A stretch of DNA of 64,000 bases, taken from assembly GCF_001709345.1 (NCBI RefSeq), contig NZ_MDTQ01000001.1, forward strand, positions 1,463,108 to 1,527,107, read 5' to 3'. Both the position numbers and the translations under genes were made by a program. Source of the DNA: Terasakiispira papahanaumokuakeensis (GTDB taxonomy: Bacteria; Pseudomonadota; Gammaproteobacteria; Pseudomonadales; Halomonadaceae). This document shows, piece by piece, positions 7,543 through 14,821 of the stretch (position 1 is the stretch's first letter; each line of letters begins with the position of its first letter). The notes below the pieces were generated by a model. The model had not been told where the DNA came from. It saw nothing but the letters and a program-made list of their open reading frames with translations, and searched no databases.

Positions 7543-8702
7543 TACGCGGGCAGTTTCATAAGCCTTTCAACGAACAGGTCCGCTTCTTTCGTCAGAAGCT
7601 CAATCTACCGACAAACCGCTATGATGACTTGGTTCGCAGCGAGCATGACCATGCCTTTGTTGTCGCTAGTGCCATGAAAGCCGGTCTGTTGGCCGACCTG
7701 CGCGGCGCCGTGGACAAGGCCATCAGCGAGGGCAAAAGCCTGGGCGCTTTTCGTAAAGAGTTTCGGGAGATCGTCGCCCGTCGGGGTTGGACCGGCTGGA
7801 AGGGTGAAGACAGTCAAAAGGGCACTGCCTGGCGTACCCGGATGATCTATAAGACCAATATGGACACCAGCTATATGGCTGGCCGTTGGCAGCAGATGAC
7901 CGACCCGGATGTCATGCGTTTGCGCCCTTACTGGCGTTACGTGCACAACACCGTCGAAAACCCTCGCCAGCAGCACCGCGCTTGGCATGGACTGGTACTG
8001 CCTGCCGGTGACCCCTGGTTTAAAGCACACTATCCGCCAAACGGTTATGGGTGTAACTGTGGCATAGAAACCTTGAGCGAACGGGATCTAGAGCGCCTGG
8101 GTAAAGCTGGCCCGGACACCGCCCCTCAGCAAGAAACCTGGGAGCATGTGCACCCGGAAACAGGCGAAGTCACGCAAGTGCCCAAGGGGCTACAATACGG
8201 CTGGGATTATGCCCCCGGTGCCAGCGCTGCAGAGAAGGCCATAGCTGCCAGACAAAACCGGCTTGAGGGCTTTGATAACGCCTTGGCCCGCAAGAATGTG
8301 GAAAGCTTGGTCGCAGCCTCTGTGTTTCAGCGCTTTTGGAATGGCGAGTTGGCGGGTGAGTTTCCTGTGGCCGTACTCAAGCCGGAAGATCAGAAGGTGC
8401 TGAACGCTGAATCCCAGGTGGTGCTCTTGTCGCAAGACAGCCTGGCCGCGCATTTGAGCAAGCACCCTGAAATAGATTTACAAGATTATCGACGAATACA
8501 GCAACTACTGGATAACGGGGAAGTCTATCGCCAGTCAGGCAGTGATGAGCGGCTGGTTTATCTGACGTTATCCGGAGTGCTGTATCGTGCTGCCCTTAAG
8601 CGTACCGGCGATGGTCGCAAAAACTACTTTTTAACGCTGTTTAAAACCAGTGATGAAAAGGCAGAAAGGGAAGTTAGGCAGAAAATGGAGCGGGTGCGGT
8701 GA
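7539..8702 (+). CDS. Phage head morphogenesis protein F (SPP1 gp7 family) with C-terminal PBECR-like domain
   Basis: The 387-aa protein has the Mu F/SPP1 gp7 core: RTRMIYKTNMDTSYMAGRW near 105 and the hallmark HYPPNGYGCNCGIETLSERDL near residue 165-185. Residues about 255-387 form a separate domain with SQDSLAAHLSKHPEI and a strand-rich LVYLTLSGVLYRAAL end. This resembles the PBECR nuclease-like domains often fused to phage minor head proteins. The core helps connect portal and capsid; the C-terminal domain may be injected with DNA. The nuclease idea is inference. Confidence 0.85.
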   Translation: MIRGQFHKPFNEQVRFFRQKLNLPTNRYDDLVRSEHDHAFVVASAMKAGLLADLRGAVDKAISEGKSLGAFRKEFREIVARRGWTGWKGEDSQKGTAWRTRMIYKTNMDTSYMAGRWQQMTDPDVMRLRPYWRYVHNTVENPRQQHRAWHGLVLPAGDPWFKAHYPPNGYGCNCGIETLSERDLERLGKAGPDTAPQQETWEHVHPETGEVTQVPKGLQYGWDYAPGASAAEKAIAARQNRLEGFDNALARKNVESLVAASVFQRFWNGELAGEFPVAVLKPEDQKVLNAESQVVLLSQDSLAAHLSKHPEIDLQDYRRIQQLLDNGEVYRQSGSDERLVYLTLSGVLYRAALKRTGDGRKNYFLTLFKTSDEKAEREVRQKMERVR

Positions 8703-8745
8703 AGCGGGCTCAGCGCCGGTTCGCCATCCCCGAATGCCTCATCAG

Positions 8746-8763
8746 TCAGGCTTGTCAGCCTGA
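8746..8763 (+). terminator. Hairpin between F and G
   Basis: A perfect 7-bp stem, TCAGGCT (8746-8752) with AGCCTGA (8757-8763), closes a TGTC loop in the 121-bp gap after gene F. No U-run follows, so it may be an attenuator, an RNA processing site or a weak terminator rather than a full terminator. Confidence 0.35.
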
Positions 8764-8823
8764 GCTGGACACACCAGGCGAATATTGGTCTTCTGAGCCC
8801 GTATCTTCAGTATAGGTAGCCCT

Positions 8824-9264
8824 ATGATTGAGATCAACGTCACCGATGATGCCGTGCTTCAGGCGTTGCAAGAAGCTCAACAGCGCAGCGACAACCTGGA
8901 GCCCGCTTACAAGAGCATCGGCGAAATGCTGGTCGTCTCAACTCAGCAGCGTTTTCGTGACAAGAAAGATCCCGAAGGCCACCCCTGGGCTGAACTGTCA
9001 GACGTCACCATCTTTCGCAAAGGCCACGCCCGGCAGCTTGAAGGGGAAAGCCGTCAACTGGCCCGGCAGATTGTCTATGAAGTTGATCGCAAGGGCGTTG
9101 AGGTAGGTAGCCCATTGGAGTATGCCGCTATGATGCACTTCGGCGGTAAGAAAGCTGAGTTTTCCCACCTGTGGGGCGATATTCCGGCGCGCACATTTGT
9201 CGGTGTCAGCGCCGATGATCGAGATAGAATCATCGAAATCCTACAAGATTTGCTGGCCGGTTGA
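8824..9264 (+). CDS. Virion morphogenesis protein G (phage_tail_S family)
   Basis: The 146-aa protein matches the Mu G / tail-completion family. It has an N-terminal DDAVLQALQEA helix, a RFRDKKDPEGHPWAEL segment, GSPLEYAAMMHFGG near residue 97-110, and the C-terminal PARTFVGVSADD motif. The family acts in head or tail completion. It is the last gene before a 211-bp gap where Mu has its strong gyrase site and the PI promoter, so G probably ends a transcription unit. Confidence 0.85.
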   Translation: MIEINVTDDAVLQALQEAQQRSDNLEPAYKSIGEMLVVSTQQRFRDKKDPEGHPWAELSDVTIFRKGHARQLEGESRQLARQIVYEVDRKGVEVGSPLEYAAMMHFGGKKAEFSHLWGDIPARTFVGVSADDRDRIIEILQDLLAG

Positions 9265-9424
9265 AGGCCAGGTTAAAAATAAGCCGTTCTAAGCGCCGAT
9301 AAGGCCAAACCGCAACGCTTGCACGGATTTTAAGCCCGATGCCGCCGTAAAGGCTTTATAAAGCCGATCGCCCCCATTTTATTGATGTCAGTCTGCTCGC
9401 TGCTACAGTCCTGCTTTTTGCAAG
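9265..9424. other. Non-coding G-I gap; candidate central gyrase-site region
   Basis: No gene is visible. The gap contains a perfect 14-bp palindrome GGCTTTATAAAGCC (9352-9365) and several GGC/GCC-rich short repeats. It lies between G and I, the place where phage Mu carries its strong gyrase-binding site that aligns the ends for transposition. No gyrase consensus can be scored here, so that role is positional inference. Confidence 0.35.
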
Positions 9425-9469
9425 TTTTAACCCTCGTTAAATGACCCTCTGCCGCTCAGCGCCCATGCT
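9425..9469 (+). promoter_or_regulatory. Candidate late promoter (PI-like) with palindromic activator site
   Basis: This is the second copy of the 23-bp element (9425-9447) with TTAAC-CCTC-GTTAA at 9427-9440 and CATGCT at 9464-9469, same spacing as at 1493-1537. The expected start of transcription falls close to the ATG of gene I at 9476, so the message would be leaderless or nearly so. No other copy was seen in the window. Confidence 0.6.
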
Positions 9470-9475
9470 GACGGC

Positions 9476-10639
9476 ATGAAAACTTTAACTCTGCGCACTC
9501 AAAGCCCATTTGCAGAAGCGTTCACCGGCGCTCCCCTGGCCATACTGACGCGCCAGCAAGATGCCGACCCGGTCGCCGTGCTTAGTTTTGAGCTGTCCAC
9601 CGCGCAAGACGGCTGGTATCACCTGCTGCCTGCGGGCCGATTCAGTGCCAAAGATGGTCGTCCGAATGACGTGCCTGGCGGCCAGTGGTTTTTGGATGCG
9701 ACCACTGCGGCTGAGCTGATTGCTCGCAATGCCAGTCTGGCCAACGATCGCCCAGTCGACTACGAACACCAAACCCGTAATAGCGAAAAGAACGGCCAAC
9801 CGGCCCCCGCTGCAGGCTGGTTCAATTCGAGCGAACTGCAATGGCGTGATGGCTCTGGCCTCTGGATCAAACCGCGCTGGACTAAACGCGCCCAAGCCTT
9901 CATTGACGACAAAGAATACCGGTATCTGTCTGCTGTTTTCCCTTATGAGTCGGCCACCGGTAAGCCGCTTTGGCTCCATTCTGTCGCGCTGACCAATGAC
10001 CCCGGCCTGGATGGTTTACATCCATTGGCCAGCCTGAAAGCGGGTGATCTGCCCGCCCCTGCAACCCGCCACCCGGAGAAACTCATGGACCCTACTTTGC
10101 AGGCGATGCTGAAAGCCCTGGGCTTTAACGTCGCAGATGATGCCAAGCCTGAAGACATGCCTAAGCGTGACGATGTCATGGCGGCATTGAAGACGGTGCA
10201 AGACAAAGCGGCTACCGCTGACACCCTGGCGACCCAGGTGGCCACATTGAAAGCCTCTGATCCCTCAGCCAAGCCTGATCCCGCCCAATATGTGCCGATT
10301 GCGGCGCTGACCGAGTTGCAAAGCCAGTTGGCCGTACTCAAGGCAGGCGCCGATGCCAGTGAGCTTGAATCCTTAATTACTGATGCTCGGAAAGACGGTC
10401 GACTGCTGCCGTCAATGGAGGGCTGGGCCAAGGATCTAGGTGAAAAAGATATGGCAGCACTCAAAGCATATTTAGCTAAAGCGGCACCCCTTGCGGCGCT
10501 GAAGAGCACCCAGACACAAGATAAAGCGCCCCCGGCGAAAACTGGAGAAGACGGCCTGACCCCGGAAGAGCTGGAAGCGGCAAAGCTGACGGGTAAAACC
10601 CCGAAAGAGTACGCCGCGTTAAAAGCTGCTCTGGATTAA
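9476..10639 (+). CDS. Mu I-type prohead protease/scaffold protein
   Basis: The 387-aa protein has the Mu I layout. A protease-like N-terminal half carries GWYHLLPAGRFSAKDGRP near 45-65, RPVDYEHQT around 92-100, and a KEYRYLSAVFPYE strand near 145. The C-terminal half is helical, Ala/Lys-rich and acidic (about 200-387), ending in the TPEELEAAKLTGKTPKEYAALKAA pattern of scaffold segments. It would help build and process the prohead. An internal in-frame ATG at 10085 preceded by GGAGAAA (MDPTLQ) could give a separate scaffold-only product, as in Mu Z. The stop lies within a 17-bp tandem duplication. Confidence 0.85.
   Translation: MKTLTLRTQSPFAEAFTGAPLAILTRQQDADPVAVLSFELSTAQDGWYHLLPAGRFSAKDGRPNDVPGGQWFLDATTAAELIARNASLANDRPVDYEHQTRNSEKNGQPAPAAGWFNSSELQWRDGSGLWIKPRWTKRAQAFIDDKEYRYLSAVFPYESATGKPLWLHSVALTNDPGLDGLHPLASLKAGDLPAPATRHPEKLMDPTLQAMLKALGFNVADDAKPEDMPKRDDVMAALKTVQDKAATADTLATQVATLKASDPSAKPDPAQYVPIAALTELQSQLAVLKAGADASELESLITDARKDGRLLPSMEGWAKDLGEKDMAALKAYLAKAAPLAALKSTQTQDKAPPAKTGEDGLTPEELEAAKLTGKTPKEYAALKAALD
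10085..10639 (+). CDS. Possible internal scaffold product (Mu Z-like) from an in-frame start
   Basis: An in-frame ATG at 10085 has GGAGAAA 8-9 bases upstream and opens at the boundary between the protease-like and helical scaffold halves of gene I. Mu makes a scaffold protein Z from an internal start in gene I, so a 184-aa Z-like product is plausible here. Evidence is limited to the start site and domain boundary. Confidence 0.4.
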   Translation: MDPTLQAMLKALGFNVADDAKPEDMPKRDDVMAALKTVQDKAATADTLATQVATLKASDPSAKPDPAQYVPIAALTELQSQLAVLKAGADASELESLITDARKDGRLLPSMEGWAKDLGEKDMAALKAYLAKAAPLAALKSTQTQDKAPPAKTGEDGLTPEELEAAKLTGKTPKEYAALKAALD

Positions 10640-10660
10640 AAGCGGCTCTGGATTAAAAGC
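10628..10660 (+). repeat. 17-bp tandem duplication spanning the stop of gene I
   Basis: GCTCTGGATTAAAAGC occurs at 10628-10643 and 10645-10660. The first copy carries the TAA stop of gene I and the second repeats it downstream, so the duplication arose at the gene end without changing the protein. Confidence 0.85.
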
Positions 10661-10714
10661 CATTCTGGGCGCCTATAAGGTTGCCCGCCCCTTGATTAGC
10701 GAGAAGGAAAGATC

Positions 10715-11623
10715 ATGGCCATCGTTACCCCTGCACTGGTTACAGCGCTGTTCACCAACTGGAAGGGCGAATTCCAGGCTGCACTCAAGGCTGCTCAGTC
10801 CCAGCATGAAAAAATCGCCACGCCCATCAACTCGACAACCAAGTCCAACACTTATGGCTGGCTCGGTAAGTTTCCCCGGTTTCGCGAATGGATCGGTGAT
10901 CGGGTCATCAATGATATGCAGGCCCACGGCTACACCATCACCAATAAAAAGTACGAGTCAACCGTTGGGGTGCCTCGTGATGATATTGAAGATGACGAAG
11001 TCGGCATCTACTCCCCGATGATGCAAGAGATGGGCACTATGGCCGCCCTGCAGCCCGATGAGCTGGCCTTTGGCTTGCTGGGTATCGGTCACACCGTGAC
11101 CTGCTATGACGGCCAGAATTTCTTTGATACCGAGCACCCGGTTTATCCCAAGGCCGATGGTACCGGTGAGCCTGAGCTGATCAGTAATCTCGATGTGCCT
11201 GCCACTGACCCAGGCCCTGCCTGGTTCCTGCTGGATACCACCCGCGCGATTAAGCCGATCATTCTGCAAAACCGTCGCAAGCCCAACTTCATTTCGATGA
11301 CCAAGCTGGATGACGAGCATGTTTTCACCACGGACACGTTCCGGTTCGGTGTCGATTGCCGCCGCAATGTGGGGTTCAGCTTTTGGCAGCTGGCCCACAT
11401 GAGTCGTCAGCCGTTGAATGCGGACAACCTTTGGGCGGGCATCACCGCGATGCGTGAGCGTAAAGCCGATGGCGGGCAGAAACTCGGAGTTAAGCCCAGC
11501 ATTTTGGTGGTGCCTCCGGCGCTGGAGAAGCAGGCGACTCGCATGCTGGAGCGCGAACTGGATAGCAACTCATCAAACGAGCTTAAGGGTCGTCTTGAGC
11601 TGCTGGTTGCTGATTACCTGTAA
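10715..11623 (+). CDS. Major capsid protein T (Mu-like gpT family)
   Basis: The 302-aa protein matches Mu-like major head subunits. The start MAIVTPALVTALFTNWKGEF, the TKSNTYGWLGKFPRFREW block near 45, KYESTVGVPRDDIEDD near 78-92, and the DGQNFFDTEHPVYP motif near 132 are typical. The start has GAAGGAAAG about 8 bases upstream. Several hundred copies would form the icosahedral shell. It follows the protease/scaffold gene as in Mu. Confidence 0.92.
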   Translation: MAIVTPALVTALFTNWKGEFQAALKAAQSQHEKIATPINSTTKSNTYGWLGKFPRFREWIGDRVINDMQAHGYTITNKKYESTVGVPRDDIEDDEVGIYSPMMQEMGTMAALQPDELAFGLLGIGHTVTCYDGQNFFDTEHPVYPKADGTGEPELISNLDVPATDPGPAWFLLDTTRAIKPIILQNRRKPNFISMTKLDDEHVFTTDTFRFGVDCRRNVGFSFWQLAHMSRQPLNADNLWAGITAMRERKADGGQKLGVKPSILVVPPALEKQATRMLERELDSNSSNELKGRLELLVADYL

Positions 11624-11665
11624 GTCGTCAGTCAGGAATCGAATAGATTGAGTCGAGGTAAGTCC

Positions 11666-12043
11666 ATGGCCGCAAGAAAAAGTGCATCAACTCATCAGCC
11701 TCAGGATGACCAGGCACCGGAAGATCAGGTGCTCGGCGATCAGCCCGCCGAGGCTAAAGCGCAAGACGATCAAAAGACGACAGCTCCGCCCGAAATTCGT
11801 GGCCTTTGGATTGAAGCTGTCAGTGAGCAGGGGCGTTACCGCGCGGGCATTCATTGGTCTCGTGAGGGTCAGGGGATTGCCTTAGATGGCTTGCCCGAGT
11901 CGCAGATTCAGGCGTTGCAGTCGGACCCCATGCTGAAAGTGAAAGAAGTGACTTTCTCGGATGAAGCGACTTTCTCAGATGAAGACAACGGCGTGGTCAC
12001 GTTCGATCAGCACCTGGTTGAGCGCAGCGAGTCATCGTCATGA
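11666..12043 (+). CDS. Mu gp35-like head protein with repetitive acidic N terminus
   Basis: The ATG at 11666 has GAGGTAAG upstream and is preferred to the in-frame TTG at 11648. The 125-aa product starts with a low-complexity Gln/Asp/Glu/Pro tract (about residues 8-45). A compact C-terminal domain (about 48-115) with IRGLWIEAVSEQGRYRAGIHW follows, as in HI1506/gp35-type proteins of Mu-like phages. An internal TFSDEA/TFSDED duplication is visible. It overlaps the next gene by 4 bp. Confidence 0.7.
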   Translation: MAARKSASTHQPQDDQAPEDQVLGDQPAEAKAQDDQKTTAPPEIRGLWIEAVSEQGRYRAGIHWSREGQGIALDGLPESQIQALQSDPMLKVKEVTFSDEATFSDEDNGVVTFDQHLVERSESSS

Positions 12044-12438
12044 CTTACTGCACCCGTAATGACCTGGTGGCACGGTTTGGTGAAAGCGAGATACAGCAGC
12101 TTGAGGCCGGTCGTCCTGACATTGTTGCCGAAGTGTTGGCCGATGTCGCCAGCCTGATCGACAGCTATCTTGCAGCCCGTTATCCACTGCCGCTGCCCAG
12201 CGTGCCCCCGGTGTTATTGCGGGTCAGTCGTGACCTGGTGCGTTATGCCGTTGATGGCTACCCGGATGAGGCGGTGATTCGCCGTAGAGATGATGCCATC
12301 AAGTACCTGGAGGCTTTGAGCAAAGGGAAAGCCACGCTAGGCCTGGCTGTAGAAGAGGAGCCTGAAAGCAACGACACGGCAGAGATGGTCAGTCAGCCGC
12401 TGCTCTTCAGTCGCGAAAACTCCAAGGGGTTTATCTGA
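12040..12438 (+). CDS. DUF1320 protein (Mu gp36-type), head-tail connector
   Basis: The 132-aa protein has the DUF1320 pattern: YCTRNDLVARFGESEIQQL at residues 3-21, DIVAEVLADVASLIDSYLAARYPLP near 27-51, and an RVSRDLVRYAV helix. Structures of related proteins place them in the head-tail connector. The start overlaps the previous stop as ATGA. Confidence 0.85.
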   Translation: MTYCTRNDLVARFGESEIQQLEAGRPDIVAEVLADVASLIDSYLAARYPLPLPSVPPVLLRVSRDLVRYAVDGYPDEAVIRRRDDAIKYLEALSKGKATLGLAVEEEPESNDTAEMVSQPLLFSRENSKGFI

Positions 12439-12453
12439 TGCTGGGGGCTATTG

Positions 12454-12882
12454 ATGTTGAGTGTCATTGAGGCCCGCCTACAGCCGCTGGTGCCTGAGCA
12501 CTTGAATCGCGTTGAGACTGCTTTGGAACTAGCCGCTGTCATGGATCGGCCACCCCAGGTAGGGGTTGCGGCCTGGGTGGTGCCACTGGCAGAGCGACCT
12601 GAAGGCACCAAACGGCTGGTGGGTCCGGCGCTGCAAAAAGTGGATCTGCTGTTTGGCGTCGTGATTGCGGTGCGCAGTGTAAACGATCCTCGTGGCACTC
12701 AAGGCAATGATCAGCTTGATGCCGCCCGGCAGGCTGTGCGCGAGCAGCTTTTTGGCTGGCAGCCTAGCGACAGTTTATTGCCGATTTTGATGGCCCCGAG
12801 TGATCTGATCAAGATGGAGAAATCGACCATCTGGTGGATTGATCGTTACACCACGGCCATTCAGCGCCGTGCTTACCGTTAA
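12454..12882 (+). CDS. DUF1834 protein (Mu gp37-type)
   Basis: The ATG at 12454 is preferred over the TTG at 12451 because GGGGG lies 6-7 bases upstream. The 142-aa product opens with SVIEARLQPLVPEHLNRVETALELA and contains the mid-protein VDLLFGVVIAVRSVND strand region of DUF1834 proteins, which act at the head-tail joining stage. Its stop is inside a 14-bp tandem repeat. Confidence 0.8.
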   Translation: MLSVIEARLQPLVPEHLNRVETALELAAVMDRPPQVGVAAWVVPLAERPEGTKRLVGPALQKVDLLFGVVIAVRSVNDPRGTQGNDQLDAARQAVREQLFGWQPSDSLLPILMAPSDLIKMEKSTIWWIDRYTTAIQRRAYR

Positions 12883-12913
12883 ACGCTGACCGTTAAACGC
12901 TGACCGTTAAAGA
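12874..12913 (+). repeat. Tandem repeat CCGTTAAACGCTGA at the end of gp37
   Basis: The unit CCGTTAAACGCTGA is present twice in full and once in part between the gp37 stop and the tail-tube ribosome site. The gp37 stop TAA lies in the first copy. This looks like slippage duplication in a short gap, not an operator, although a regulatory role is not excluded. Confidence 0.75.
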
Positions 12914-12923
12914 GGTATCGACG

Positions 12924-14075
12924 ATGCAAAACAACTCAAAACGCCGCCTGGTGTTGCTGGGCCTAGAAAATCCAGACGGGTCGATTGATGGCGAAATGCA
13001 GGCGCTGGAAGTGCAAAGCGCATTTGCCATGAAGCCCGCGGGCGACACGAAAGACCGCGATGTCGTTCGCCCCACTATGTCCAAATCAGGGAGCCGGGTG
13101 GGGGCTAAAAATTGGGATATTACATTACCGCTTGAGCTGAAGGGTGGTGGCTTGGGTGAATCTGGCGCAATCAACCCGCCGCCATTGCATTCCGCATTAT
13201 TGGCCTGCGGCATGGTGCGCGAGCCTGGTCTCATGCTGTCGGTGTCAGGGGTCTCGACCCCGTTTAAATTTGGTGATGAGTTAACCAATAGCACCACCAG
13301 CGATGTTGTCGGCGTTGTGATGCGCTATGTGCCGAGCAGCGATGGCGAGGGGTTACTGTGGTTGCGTGATGTTAAGAATCTCCCCGCCGATGCGGATGAG
13401 TTGATTGCCGATGCCAGCACCGCTATCGCGGGGACATATCAGCACGCATGGGTTTATCGCTGCGAGAGTGATCGAGCACTGCATCGCACAGCAACAGTGC
13501 ACGCCCATCTTGATGGCCAGCGCCGTATTGCAACGCGAACCTGTGGCACATGGTCATTTGAATGGACCGCTGGCGAATACTGCACGGTTCAGTTTTCACT
13601 GAAAGGCATCTATGAATCCCCGGCTAATGTGGCGATTCCGTCCGCTGAATTTGATGACATCGAGCCCCCTATTGGTGAAAGCGCGGGGCTGGTGATGGCG
13701 GATTACCCTGCCGAGATCGGCACCATTGAGAAGCTGTCATTCGACCTTGCCGCCGATGTTCAAGCCGTGCCGGATATCAATAGCCCAAACGGCCGAAAAA
13801 CCTATCGCATCGCTGATCGAAAGCCTACCGGCAGTATTGACCCTGAAACCGTCACACTGGATGCCTTTAATCCGTTTGCGCTCTGGGAAGGCGGTGAAAA
13901 AGCCGCTATTTCAGCAACCCTTGGTAATGAAATGGGCTTTCAAACCTCGCTGTTGATCAACTACGCCAAGGTGACTGAGATCAGTGATAACAGCCGCGCC
14001 GGTTCCGATGTTTATGGCTTGTCCTTTGAGGCGACAGGCTCAAAGGATGATGAGTTTTATCTGATTTTCCACTGA
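12924..14075 (+). CDS. Probable tail tube (major tail) protein of siphotail type
   Basis: This 383-aa protein is the first gene after the Mu-type head block and precedes the tail chaperones and tape measure, the standard place of the tail tube gene. It contains beta-rich segments such as WDITLPLELKGGG, a TYQHAWVYRCESD stretch, GTWSFEWTAGEYCTVQFSLKGIYE near 215-238, and an FQTSLLINYAKV strand near the C terminus. These are typical of long tail-tube proteins in B3/D3112-like Mu-type siphophages. Function is assigned by order and fold-like pattern. Confidence 0.7.
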   Translation: MQNNSKRRLVLLGLENPDGSIDGEMQALEVQSAFAMKPAGDTKDRDVVRPTMSKSGSRVGAKNWDITLPLELKGGGLGESGAINPPPLHSALLACGMVREPGLMLSVSGVSTPFKFGDELTNSTTSDVVGVVMRYVPSSDGEGLLWLRDVKNLPADADELIADASTAIAGTYQHAWVYRCESDRALHRTATVHAHLDGQRRIATRTCGTWSFEWTAGEYCTVQFSLKGIYESPANVAIPSAEFDDIEPPIGESAGLVMADYPAEIGTIEKLSFDLAADVQAVPDINSPNGRKTYRIADRKPTGSIDPETVTLDAFNPFALWEGGEKAAISATLGNEMGFQTSLLINYAKVTEISDNSRAGSDVYGLSFEATGSKDDEFYLIFH

Positions 14076-14152
14076 GGTTTCACCCCGAAAACTCGCAGCT
14101 TCAAAGCTTCATAATTTCACAACTCCACAACTTAACAGCGCAGGGGATGATC

Positions 14153-14476
14153 ATGTTTGTTTTAAATACGCACCGCACTTATAAGCAGCCCGTCGCAGTG
14201 ACCACATACGACGAAAATGGTCGGGAGCAAACCGGCAAGTTTACCGCGACATTTAAAGTGCTGCCGCACGACCAGGCGCGGGAGTCCGGTGATGCGCGAT
14301 TGCTCGACCTGGTGCTTGTGGATGTCGAGGACATCCAAGTTGCTGATGAATCGGGCCAGCCGCTCACCGGCGATGCCTTGCTGGATGCCCTGAAAAATGA
14401 CCCAGCGGCCTCTTCTGCACTCATCGCCTCTTATAACGACTCGATTGTAAAAAAGAACCGCAGCAAAACCTTTTAG
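14153..14476 (+). CDS. Tail assembly chaperone (gpG-like), first product
   Basis: The ATG at 14153 has AGGGG 7 bases upstream; the ATG at 14147 is too close to that site. The 107-aa product lies between tail tube and tape measure and has the small alpha/beta layout of lambda gpG-type chaperones. Near its end is the slippery heptamer A AAA AAG (14449-14455) in the correct phase. Most ribosomes would stop at 14476; a fraction should shift -1 into the next frame and make a longer GT-type product. Confidence 0.75.
   Translation: MFVLNTHRTYKQPVAVTTYDENGREQTGKFTATFKVLPHDQARESGDARLLDLVLVDVEDIQVADESGQPLTGDALLDALKNDPAASSALIASYNDSIVKKNRSKTF
14449..14455 (+). promoter_or_regulatory. Programmed -1 ribosomal frameshift site A AAA AAG
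   Basis: The zero-frame codons are GTA AAA AAG, so the heptamer A AAA AAG fits X XXY YYZ exactly. It is the same strong motif as in E. coli dnaX. After slippage reading continues from 14455 with no stop until 14815-14817. A clear stimulatory hairpin was not resolved, though the following region is GC-rich. Confidence 0.75.
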
Positions 14477-14817
14477 ACATTGGGGCTTGGTGGGTGCGCG
14501 GCGGCCCTGCCCGTTGGGATGACGCTGACCTGGAAGGGCTGGTGAATGCAGAGAGCGCCCACAAGATTCGAGCTGCTCGCCGCCAAGCGCCCGATGTTTT
14601 GTGGGTTTTGCCTGAATGCTGGGAGGCTTGCGCGTTGTGGCGTCGTGTCGGTCACCAATTGAGGTATGCCCCCACCGGGCGTGTCATCGGTCTGGATTAT
14701 ACCCAGCTCGTTGCCGTCACTGAGTTGCAGGCGATTCCCGAAGCGCAGCGAGCCGCCTTGTTTGATCAGATCCAATTGATTGAGCGTGGGGCTCTGGCAG
14801 AAATTAATCGAAAGTGA
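14455..14817 (+). CDS. Tail assembly chaperone extension (gpGT-like; DUF1799-like)
   Basis: The frame is open from the slippery site and has no ATG. The only plausible independent start is a GTG at 14494 with no good ribosome site. The 120-residue segment carries LLDIGAWWVRGGPARWDD and WRRVGHQLRYAPTGRVIGLDY, the pattern of DUF1799-type proteins that follow the chaperone gene in Mu-like siphophages. It is probably made only as a 221-aa fusion with the upstream product. The fusion would bind the tape measure during tail assembly. Confidence 0.7.
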   Translation, partial: EPQQNLLDIGAWWVRGGPARWDDADLEGLVNAESAHKIRAARRQAPDVLWVLPECWEACALWRRVGHQLRYAPTGRVIGLDYTQLVAVTELQAIPEAQRAALFDQIQLIERGALAEINRK

Positions 14818-14821
14818 GCGG

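Noticed and set aside
12874-12913. Third copy of the late-promoter palindrome
   Set aside because: It has repeated CGTTAA but no inverted TTAAC partner or the shared 23-bp block, so it is only a tandem duplication.
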